Below, piece after piece: positions 36,138 through 43,018 of a stretch of DNA of 64,000 nucleotides (within the stretch, counting starts at the first letter, position 1; every line of letters starts with the position of its first letter). Origin of the DNA: JAFGBI01 sp964454025 (GTDB lineage Bacteria > Myxococcota_A > Polyangia > Polyangiales > Polyangiaceae); assembly GCA_964454025.1 (NCBI GenBank), contig CAYVRP010000030.1, positions 1-64,000 of the forward strand, read 5' to 3'. The position numbers and the translations under genes are program-made. Below the pieces are notes generated by a model. The model was given only the letters and a program-made list of their open reading frames with translations. It was not told where the DNA came from and ran no database searches.

Positions 36138-36707
36138 GTGCACGTCGCGATCTACGGGGGCAGCTTCGATCCACCCCACGTGGCGCACGCGCTCGCGGTG
36201 GCGTACCTCCTCGTCGTGGGGCGCTTCGAGCGGGTGGTCGTGGTGCCCGTCCACTCCCACGCCTTCGACAAGTCCCTCGCGCCCTTCGACGATCGGGTAC
36301 GGATGTGCGAGCTCGCGCTGGCGTTCACGACTCGCGTCGAGGTGTCTCGTGTCGAGGAGCGCCTCGAGCCGCCGAGCTACACGCTGCACACGGTGCAGCA
36401 GCTCGCCCGCGAGCACCCCGCCTGGCGGCTGCGGCTCGTCGTGGGCGCCGACGTCCTCGGCGAGACGCCCCGGTGGCACCAGTTCTCGCGGCTCGTCGAG
36501 CTGGCACCCCTGTACGTTCTCGGTCGTCAGGGCTTCCCCCATCCCGAAGCCCCGCCGCCGGTCCTGCCCGAGGTCAGCTCCACCGAGATCCGGGCGCTCC
36601 TGGCCCGCCCGCCGTCGCCGGAGGTAGACCGGTTGCTCGGCGCGCTGGTCCCCGCCGCCGTGCTCGACCACGTGCGCGCCCGGAGGCTCTACGCGTGCGG
36701 GTCGTGA
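36138..36707 (+). CDS. nadD: Nicotinate-nucleotide adenylyltransferase
   Basis: A 189-residue nucleotidyltransferase that adenylates nicotinate mononucleotide in NAD synthesis. It has the N-terminal IYGGSFDPPHVAHALAV motif (GGxFDPxHxGH class), the DRVRMCELAL helix, LVVGADVLGETPRWHQF (substrate segment) and the ISSTxIR-type motif VSSTEIRALL. GTG 36138 follows the previous stop by 6 nt. Its 3' end overlaps the DUF2520 gene by 13 bp. The usual neighbour rsfS is not seen. Confidence 0.9.
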   Translation: MHVAIYGGSFDPPHVAHALAVAYLLVVGRFERVVVVPVHSHAFDKSLAPFDDRVRMCELALAFTTRVEVSRVEERLEPPSYTLHTVQQLAREHPAWRLRLVVGADVLGETPRWHQFSRLVELAPLYVLGRQGFPHPEAPPPVLPEVSSTEIRALLARPPSPEVDRLLGALVPAAVLDHVRARRLYACGS

Positions 36708-37528
36708 TCCTCGGCGCGGGGCGGGTGGGCGCGGCGCTCTCGCGGGCGCTCCGCCCCACGGTGCACCCCGTCACGCTGTTCGCCGCGCGACGGTTCGCCC
36801 CCACGGGTCCCCTGCGGGCCGGGCTCCTCGTCCTCGCCGTTCGCGACGCCGAGCTCCCGGGCTGGGCGGCGCGGCTCGCCGACGCCGGGGTGCTGACGCG
36901 ACGCACCGCCGTCGTGCACGTCGCGGGGTCGCTCGGTCCCGAGGTGCTGGCGCCGCTGCGCCCCTTCACCGCCGGCGTCGGGCAGGCCCACCCCGTGGCC
37001 TCGTTCCCGTCGCTCCGCGCGCGCGCCGATCTCCGCGGGCTGACCCTGGCCCTGAGCGGTGATCGGGCGGCGCGGCGCCGCGCGGCCGAGGTCGCCCGCG
37101 CCGTCGGGCTGGTCCCGCGCGTCATCACGCCCCGTGACCGGGCGGGGTACCACGCCGCGGGCGCGCTCGCCGCCAACGGCGCCGCCGCGCTCGCGGCGGC
37201 GGCCGGCGATCTGCTCCGCGCGGCCGGCGTCGCCGCCCCCGAGGTGCCACGGCTCCTCGGCTCGCTGCTCGGTTCGGTGGCGGCCAACGTCGCCGCGGTC
37301 GGGCCCGACCTCGCGTTGAGCGGCCCGATCCAGCGCGGCGAGGCCGCGGCGGTGCGGGCGCACCGGGCGCGGATTCGGCGCCTCGCCCCCGCCGCCCTGC
37401 CGATCTTCGTCGCCCTCGCGGAGCGGCAGCTCGCCATGGCGCGCGCGCTCGGGGACGTCCCGGGCGCGACGCTCGACGCCGTGGCGCGGGCCATCGCGGG
37501 CCGCGGCCCCGCCGCGCGGCGCGGCTGA
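36695..37528 (+). CDS. Rossmann-fold and DUF2520 domain protein
   Basis: A 277-residue putative NAD(P)-binding protein. The N-terminus has a dinucleotide-binding GAGRVGAALSRAL motif after the first strand (VRVVILGAGRVG), followed by LLVLAVRDAELPGWA and the AVVHVAGSLGPEVLAPL strand. The C-terminal half (RDRAGYHAAGALAANGAAAL; LLGSLLGSVAANVAAVGP; LSGPIQRGEAAAVRAH) is the helical DUF2520 domain. The fold resembles 6-phosphogluconate or ketopantoate dehydrogenases, but the reaction is unknown. GTG 36695 lies inside nadD (13-bp overlap), indicating translational coupling. Confidence 0.85.
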   Translation: MRVVILGAGRVGAALSRALRPTVHPVTLFAARRFAPTGPLRAGLLVLAVRDAELPGWAARLADAGVLTRRTAVVHVAGSLGPEVLAPLRPFTAGVGQAHPVASFPSLRARADLRGLTLALSGDRAARRRAAEVARAVGLVPRVITPRDRAGYHAAGALAANGAAALAAAAGDLLRAAGVAAPEVPRLLGSLLGSVAANVAAVGPDLALSGPIQRGEAAAVRAHRARIRRLAPAALPIFVALAERQLAMARALGDVPGATLDAVARAIAGRGPAARRG

Positions 37529-37555
37529 CCGCCGCCGGTGGTACGCTCGACCCCC

Positions 37556-39721
37556 ATGGACCTGCGCACCCGCACCTCGCTCTTCTGCGGCGTGCTCGCG
37601 CTCGCCATCGCGTTCTCGGTGCTCCTCCCGGGGCGCCCGCGGCGGGAGAAGCTGCTCTTCTCCGCCTTCGCCGCCGACATCGGGCTCTGGTACCTGGCTC
37701 AGTGGCTCTACTTCTTCGTCGGCCGGGACGTCTGGGAGCAGTTCACGGCGATGCTCGCCGTCCTGCTGCCGCTGTTCGCGGTGCACCTGTTCGAGGCCAT
37801 CGTGCCGCAGCCCGAGCGGCGCTCCGCGCTGGTGCGGGTCGCCTGGATCCTGATGATCCCGATGGCGCTCCTGGTGCTCTCGCGGCAGCACCAGCACCCC
37901 TGGGTCCGGATCCTCGTCTTCGCCTACGTCTTCGGGCTCGTGCTGGCGGGCTGCCTGTCGCTCGCCGTGCGGGCGGGGAGGAGTCGCTCGCGCGCCACGC
38001 AGCGACGCATCCGCATCCTGGCGCTCGTCGGCGCGCTCGCGGCGGCCTTCAGCATCGCGGACTTCCTGTGGTTCATCGGGGCGCCGGTGCCGCCCGTGGG
38101 CGCCGTCCTGAGCATCGTCTTCCTGTACGCGCTCGCGCAGTCCCTGGTGCGGCAGCGGCTCCTCGACATCTACGAGATCGTGGGGCACCTGCTGGTGTCG
38201 ACCGTCCTCGCCTTCGTCCTCGCCGGGATCTTCTATCTGTTCGTGGTCCTGTTCGGCGGCGTCGAGCAGGCGTTCCTGTCCTCCATCCTCGCCTCGATCG
38301 TCATCCTGCTGCTGTTCGAGCCGCTGCGGGCGCGGGTCGAGCCGTCCATCCAGAAGGTGTTCCTCCGCGAGCGCCTGGAATTCGAGCGGGCGGTCGAGAA
38401 GATCCGCGCCGAGCTCACCATGACGCTGCAGGTCGAGCAGATGGCCGAGACCGTGCTCGGCGCGCTGGAGGGCTCCGGACGCGCCACGGCGGCCGCGCTC
38501 TACCTCCGGGATCGGACCGAGTCGCACTTCGATCTGCTCGACGGGTTCGGGCCGGAGGCGTCCCCGCGCATCGAGGAGGCGGCGGTGATCCCGCTGGTGG
38601 ACCGGCTCGCGGTGGAGCCGTCGGTGTTCCTCGAGCACGGTCGCCTCGAGGTCGAGGAGGCGCGTCGGAGCGGCTGGGCGCGGCAGGCGGAGGCGGATCG
38701 GCGCCTGCTCGCGGCCTGCGAGGCGCTGGGACCCTTCAAGAACGCGCTCTGCGTCGGGTTGCACGGCGATCGGTCGCTGCTCATCGGGTGGCTGGTCCTG
38801 TACGACGATCGCTTCGCCGACGCCTACACGCCGGATGAGATCGCCCTGCTGGAGGGGCTCGCGGTCCAGATCGGCGTGGTGGTCGAGAACTCCCGGAAGT
38901 ACCGGCGGATGCGCGAGCGGGATCGCCTCGCGGTGCTCGGGCAGATGGCGGCCGGGCTGGCGCACGAGGTGAAGAATCCGCTCGGCGCGATCAAGGGCGC
39001 GGCGCAGCTGCTCAGCGATCCGCCGGCGGGCGCGGAGCTCGCCCCGGGCGCGAGCGAGTTCGTCTCCATCATCCTCGAGGAGGTGGAGCGGCTGGACCGC
39101 GTCGTCGGCTCCGTCCTCGACTACGCGCGCCCGAGCAAGGGCGATCCGGGCCCCGTGGATCTGAACGCGGTGGTTCGCCGCACGCTCCACGTCATGGCGG
39201 CCGACCGCCTCGGGAGCTGCGACATCGTGACCGAGCTGTGCGAGCCGTTGCCCCCGGCGCGCGCGGACGCGGAGCAGCTCCGGCAGGTCCTCTACAACCT
39301 CGTCCACAACGCCATCCAGGCGCTGGACGGCCACGGGAGGATCACGGTCTATACCCGGGAGCGGCCGCGGCCCGGGGAGGCTGGCAGCAGCGCCAGCGGG
39401 CGCGCCTGGGTGGAGGTGGCGGTGAAGGACGATGGACCGGGGATCTCGAAGCAGGTGAGGGACAGCCTGTTCGTGCCGTTCGTGACCACCAAGCACCGCG
39501 GGACGGGGCTCGGGCTCGCCATCAGCCAGCGAATGGTGGAGGAGATGGGCGGCAGCATCGAGGTGGAGTCGCAGCCGGGGCGCGGGGCGACGTTCACGGT
39601 CGTCCTGCCGGCGCTGGGGGACACGTCGGGCGCGCGCTCGACGTCGCCGCCCCCGCCCGAAGCGAGCGTGACGCGGGCTGCGCGCCGCGCCGCGCGACGG
39701 GAGGCGCGCGGTTCGCGCTGA
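37556..39721 (+). CDS. NtrB-like sensor histidine kinase with multi-TM and GAF domains
   Basis: A 721-residue sensor. Residues 1-260 hold about seven to eight membrane helices, then a helix leads to a GAF-like domain (about 290-450: MTLQVEQMAETVLGALEGSG ... DEIALLEGLAVQIGVVVENS). The kinase core has the H-box GLAHEVKNPLGAIKGAAQLL, N-box NLVHNAIQALDGHG, G1 DDGPGISKQ and G2 GTGLGLAISQRMVE. The HExKNPL H-box is the NtrB-type that pairs with sigma-54 regulators. No response regulator is adjacent. A TACGCT hexamer ends 8 nt before ATG 37556. The C-terminal 30 residues are a basic Arg/Ala tail. Confidence 0.9.
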   Translation: MDLRTRTSLFCGVLALAIAFSVLLPGRPRREKLLFSAFAADIGLWYLAQWLYFFVGRDVWEQFTAMLAVLLPLFAVHLFEAIVPQPERRSALVRVAWILMIPMALLVLSRQHQHPWVRILVFAYVFGLVLAGCLSLAVRAGRSRSRATQRRIRILALVGALAAAFSIADFLWFIGAPVPPVGAVLSIVFLYALAQSLVRQRLLDIYEIVGHLLVSTVLAFVLAGIFYLFVVLFGGVEQAFLSSILASIVILLLFEPLRARVEPSIQKVFLRERLEFERAVEKIRAELTMTLQVEQMAETVLGALEGSGRATAAALYLRDRTESHFDLLDGFGPEASPRIEEAAVIPLVDRLAVEPSVFLEHGRLEVEEARRSGWARQAEADRRLLAACEALGPFKNALCVGLHGDRSLLIGWLVLYDDRFADAYTPDEIALLEGLAVQIGVVVENSRKYRRMRERDRLAVLGQMAAGLAHEVKNPLGAIKGAAQLLSDPPAGAELAPGASEFVSIILEEVERLDRVVGSVLDYARPSKGDPGPVDLNAVVRRTLHVMAADRLGSCDIVTELCEPLPPARADAEQLRQVLYNLVHNAIQALDGHGRITVYTRERPRPGEAGSSASGRAWVEVAVKDDGPGISKQVRDSLFVPFVTTKHRGTGLGLAISQRMVEEMGGSIEVESQPGRGATFTVVLPALGDTSGARSTSPPPPEASVTRAARRAARREARGSR

Positions 39722-39834
39722 AGGGCGGGCGGCGGCGCGGCCCGCGTGCCGGGCCAGGGGCCGGGTCGCTCGGTCACGGGGCGGCCCGCCCGGACACGTC
39801 GGGACGGCGCCGCGGCCACGCGCGGGCGGCTTGC

Positions 39835-39870
39835 TTGACCCGAGCGAGAGCCCCCCAATATTCTCTCGCT
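39835..39870 (+). promoter_or_regulatory. Candidate promoter and overlapping operator for the FHA gene
   Basis: TTGACC (39835-39840, 5 of 6 to TTGACA) and TATTCT (39859-39864, 4 of 6) are spaced by 18 nt, about 64 nt upstream of ATG 39928. A perfect inverted repeat, AGCGAGAG (39843-39850) and CTCTCGCT (39863-39870) with a 12-nt spacer, covers the spacer and the -10 element, as a repressor site would. Confidence 0.5.
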
Positions 39871-39927
39871 TCGCCGTTCCCCGGCCCCGTCCGGCGCGGC
39901 GCGGCGGCCGGTCCCCCGGATCCAGAG

Positions 39928-40902
39928 ATGCCCGACCGACACGAGTCGAACCCCCGTCTCCCGGGCGCGAGCAAGCCGCTCGCACTGCGCTTCATCTCCG
40001 GGAAGTACCAGGGGGGGGAGTTCCCGCTCGAGGAGGGCAAGGAGATTGTGGTGGGAAGGTCGAGCGACCTGGACATGGTCCTCGTCGAGGAGATGGTGTC
40101 GCGTCGCCACGCCCGGATCCTGATGAAGGAGGGGGCCATCACCATCCAGGACCTCGGGTCGACCAACGGCACCTTCGTCAACGGGGAGAAGATCCGGCGC
40201 GCGAACCTCCGGGAAGGGGATCGGGTCCTCATCGGGACCAGCATCCTCAAGGTCGTCACCGTGAACCCGAAGCTGCCGAAGGCGCCGAGCCCCACGGCGC
40301 TCGAGGCCGCCTCCGTCAAGCGGGGAGCCCAGCGCCGGGGGCGTGGCGAGGAGGGGCCGCGGATGAGCGGCGATCTCCAGGAGATCCCGCTGCCGGACCT
40401 GATGCAGCTCTTCGGGAGCGCGCGCAAGACCGGGGTGCTGGTGCTGCGCGCCGAGAACCGGACCGGTCGCGTGTACCTCGAGCAGGGGCTCATCAAGCAC
40501 GCCGAGCTCGAGGGTCAGCCGGAGATCGCGCCCCTGAAGGCGTTCTTCCGCATGCTCGCGCTCACCGAGGGGCTCTTCGAGCTGAACCCGGCCGAGCAGC
40601 GGACGTTCACGAACCCGCTCGACGCCTCGGTGCAGGAGGCCCTGATGGAGGGGTTCCGCCAGCTCGACGAGCTGAACCAGCTGAAAACGAGGCTGCCGCC
40701 GCTGGACGCCCGACTGATCCTGAAGACGCCGCTGGAGGCGCCGCTCCACGAGCTCGACCCGGCGCACCTGGACATCCTGCAGCAGGCGCTCAATTCCCCG
40801 CACCTGCAGGGGCTGCTCGACCGCAGTCGTCTGACCGATCTGGAAACCGGCGAGATCGTCCTGTCGCTCATCCAGCGGGGCTATCTCGCCGCCGCCAGCT
40901 GA
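39928..40902 (+). CDS. FHA domain and DUF4388 protein
   Basis: A 324-residue cytoplasmic signalling protein. The FHA domain (about 15-110) has the phosphothreonine-binding motifs: VVGRSSDLDMVL (Gly-Arg-Ser), SRRHARIL, and STNGTFVNGEKI. After a basic linker comes a DUF4388 domain (about 150-255: SGDLQEIPLPDLMQLFGSARKTGVL ... GRVYLEQGLIKHAE), common in myxobacterial gliding and kinase-pathway proteins. The FHA module implies that it reads Ser/Thr kinase output, of which two kinases are in this window. It follows the NtrB-like kinase by 206 bp and has its own candidate promoter. Confidence 0.9.
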   Translation: MPDRHESNPRLPGASKPLALRFISGKYQGGEFPLEEGKEIVVGRSSDLDMVLVEEMVSRRHARILMKEGAITIQDLGSTNGTFVNGEKIRRANLREGDRVLIGTSILKVVTVNPKLPKAPSPTALEAASVKRGAQRRGRGEEGPRMSGDLQEIPLPDLMQLFGSARKTGVLVLRAENRTGRVYLEQGLIKHAELEGQPEIAPLKAFFRMLALTEGLFELNPAEQRTFTNPLDASVQEALMEGFRQLDELNQLKTRLPPLDARLILKTPLEAPLHELDPAHLDILQQALNSPHLQGLLDRSRLTDLETGEIVLSLIQRGYLAAAS

Positions 40903-40909
40903 GTCCGCC

Positions 40910-40927
40910 GGGGGCCGGCGGGCCCCC
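40910..40927. terminator. Shared hairpin between FHA-DUF4388 and hisD
   Basis: GGGGGCC (40910-40916) and GGCCCCC (40921-40927) form a perfect 7-bp stem with a GGCG tetraloop in the 31-bp space between two convergent stop codons. Position and stability favour a bidirectional terminator although no U-tract follows. Confidence 0.5.
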
Positions 40928-40933
40928 CCGCCC

Positions 40934-42220
40934 TCAGCGCCGCGCCAGCCGCGCCTCCACGGCGCGCGCGTGCGCCTCGAGCCGCTCGGCCCGCGCGATG
41001 GCGGTGATCGCCTCCGCCTGCAGCTCGAGCGCGGCGCGGTCGTACTCGACGAGCGAGCTCCGCGCCACGAAGTCGTACACGCCGAGCGGCGCGCTGAAGC
41101 GGGCGGCGCCGCCCGTGGGGAGGACGTGGGAGGGGCCGGCCACGTAGTCACCGGCGGCCTCCGGCGTCGCGTCCCCGACGAAGATGGCGCCGGCGCGCTC
41201 GATCCGCTCGGCCACGGCGCGAGGATCGGCGGTGTGGACGGCGACGTGCTCGGCCGCGAGGCGGTTGGCCACCTCGACCAGTCCGGCGGTGTCGCGCACC
41301 ACCAGGGCGTGGCAATTGCGCCGGAGCGACGCGGCGGCGATGGCGGCGCGCGGCAAGGTGGCGAGCTGCGCGTCGAGCTCGGCGGCGACCGCGGTGGCGA
41401 GCTCGACGCTGGTGCAGGTGAGGAGCGCGTAGGCGGCCTCGTCGTGCTCGGCCTGGGAGAGCAGATCCGCCGCCACGATGCGTGGATCGGCGGTGTCGTC
41501 GGCGACCACGAGGATCTCGCTCGGCCCGGCGATGCTGTCGATGGCGACGTCGCCGAACACCAGCCGCTTCGCGGCCGCGACGTAGACGTTGCCGGGGCCG
41601 ACGATCTTGTCGACCGGGGCGATCGACTCGGTGCCGTAGGCGAGCGCCGCGACGGCGTGCGCGCCGCCGGCGTCGAGGATGGCGCGGACGCCGGCGAGGT
41701 GGCAGGCCGCGCGCACTTCGCCGCAGGTGTCCGGCGATGCGACGACGATCTCCCCGACCCCCGCCACGCTGGCCACCACCGCGGTCATCAGGACGCTCGA
41801 CGGGTAGCTCGCCTTGCCGCCGGGCGCGTAGACGCCGACCCGGGACAGCGGCAGCACGCGGCTGGCGAGCCGGATCCCGCCGCGCTGGAGCTCCAACGAG
41901 CGGAGCTGCGAGGCCATGTGCTCGTGGTAGGCGCGGATCCGATCGGCCGCGAACACCAGGGCCTCGCGCAGCGGGTCCGACAGCAGCTCCAGGGCCGTCT
42001 CGCCCCCGTAGTCCTCGATCAGGAGCGCGTCGACGGTGCGGTGCTCGAAGCGCTCCACGAAGCGCCGGACCGCCGCGTCCCCCTCGGCGCGCACGGCGGC
42101 GATGATCTCGCGCACCACGGGCTCGACCTCGGCGAGATCGCTCGCTCCGCGCCGCGCGAGGCGCTCGAGGAGCGCCGAGAGTTGCTCGGGATCGGTGGTG
42201 ATGCGGAGCAGCGGGTCCAT
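40934..42220 (-). CDS. hisD: Histidinol dehydrogenase
   Basis: A 428-residue zinc enzyme that carries out the last two oxidations of histidine synthesis (L-histidinol to histidine). Signatures are RVGVYAPGGKASYPSSVLM, DKIVGPGNVYVAAAKRLVFG, SIAGPSEILVVADD, and the zinc-ligand and catalytic segment LLSQAEHDEAAYALL; VLPTGGAARFSAPLGVYDF closes the active site. It is complete and of normal length. The ATG overlaps the stop of the upstream SUKH gene (TGATG), giving tight coupling to a gene not related to histidine synthesis. No other his gene is in the window. Confidence 0.96.
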   Translation of the reverse strand: MDPLLRITTDPEQLSALLERLARRGASDLAEVEPVVREIIAAVRAEGDAAVRRFVERFEHRTVDALLIEDYGGETALELLSDPLREALVFAADRIRAYHEHMASQLRSLELQRGGIRLASRVLPLSRVGVYAPGGKASYPSSVLMTAVVASVAGVGEIVVASPDTCGEVRAACHLAGVRAILDAGGAHAVAALAYGTESIAPVDKIVGPGNVYVAAAKRLVFGDVAIDSIAGPSEILVVADDTADPRIVAADLLSQAEHDEAAYALLTCTSVELATAVAAELDAQLATLPRAAIAAASLRRNCHALVVRDTAGLVEVANRLAAEHVAVHTADPRAVAERIERAGAIFVGDATPEAAGDYVAGPSHVLPTGGAARFSAPLGVYDFVARSSLVEYDRAALELQAEAITAIARAERLEAHARAVEARLARR

Positions 42221-42828
42221 CAGGTCCAGTGTCCGGCTTTCAACGCGGCGGGGTCGTACTGGCGGATCCGCGGCCCGATCGCGTCGCGGAAGACCTGCTC
42301 GTCGTCCACGTCGAGGTTGTCCTCCGGGAAGTCGCCCGCCACCTGCATCCCGATGGCCAGGATGCGCAAGAACAGCGCGAAGCTCGAGGCGCAGAGCCGG
42401 GGCTTCCAGGTGTCCGTCCCGCTCATCGCGGTGAAGACGGGGCAGTCCCCCTCCGCGTCGGGGCTGGCCACGTCGAGGAAGTAGGGGTCACCGAGCAGCG
42501 CGCTGTGTCCGATGATGACCCAGCTCGGTCTCCACCCGTTGGCGGTCGGCGACTCGCGCCGGATCCCCGCCTCCGAGAGCGCGAAGCCGATCTGTTCGTG
42601 CTCGAGCTCGGCGCTGGGGATCAGGCGCACGCGCTCCGCAGGCGTCGCCGTCACCACGTCGATCGGGTCGGCCTCGAGGAGGAAGTCCCGGAAGCGCCGC
42701 GGCAGGTGCAGCCGCGTCTTCAGGCGGTCGACGAGGGCGACGTCGCTGCGGCCGAAGTTCGCGGGCAGGCCGCGGCGGGCGAACCACTCCTTGAGTTCAG
42801 ACAGAGACTCGGCCAGATCGCTATCCAC
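42220..42828 (-). CDS. SMI1/KNR4 (SUKH) superfamily protein
   Basis: A 202-residue protein with the SUKH fold pattern: LHLPRRFRDFLLEADP (the LPxxYxxFL opening helix), IPSAELEHEQIGF, WVIIGHSALLGDPYFLDVASPDAEGDCPVFTAM and CASSFALFLRIL. SUKH proteins are often immunity partners of polymorphic toxins, but also occur alone. No toxin gene is adjacent; the gene is coupled to hisD by a TGATG overlap. Start is GTG 42828, supported by the Shine-Dalgarno AGGAAGG 7 nt upstream, among the best in the window. Confidence 0.8.
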   Translation of the reverse strand: MDSDLAESLSELKEWFARRGLPANFGRSDVALVDRLKTRLHLPRRFRDFLLEADPIDVVTATPAERVRLIPSAELEHEQIGFALSEAGIRRESPTANGWRPSWVIIGHSALLGDPYFLDVASPDAEGDCPVFTAMSGTDTWKPRLCASSFALFLRILAIGMQVAGDFPEDNLDVDDEQVFRDAIGPRIRQYDPAALKAGHWT

Positions 42829-42891
42829 GTACGAGCCTTCCTGCCCGGTCGAGCCTCCCTCGCGAATCGGGGCTGCCCGCCGACGGGAGCT

Positions 42892-42906
42892 CGGGGTCTG
42901 ACCCCG
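42892..42906. terminator. Small perfect hairpin between PknK-like and SUKH genes
   Basis: CGGGGT (42892-42897) and ACCCCG (42901-42906) flank CTG. It lies in the 190-bp space between two minus-strand genes and could separate the kinase gene from the SUKH-hisD unit. No U-tract. Confidence 0.3.
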
Positions 42907-43018
42907 CGGGCTCAGGCGCAGAGAGGGTATTCAGGATCGTCCACGCTTTCCAGTCGGGATCGGTCCTCGCGCGCGGCCGGCGGGCCGATCTCGGCGGCGG
43001 TCGACCGGGCCGCCCCGG

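Noticed and set aside
42220..42828. Polymorphic toxin-immunity island
   Set aside because: The SUKH gene has no toxin, Rhs or secretion gene around it; neighbours are hisD and a kinase.
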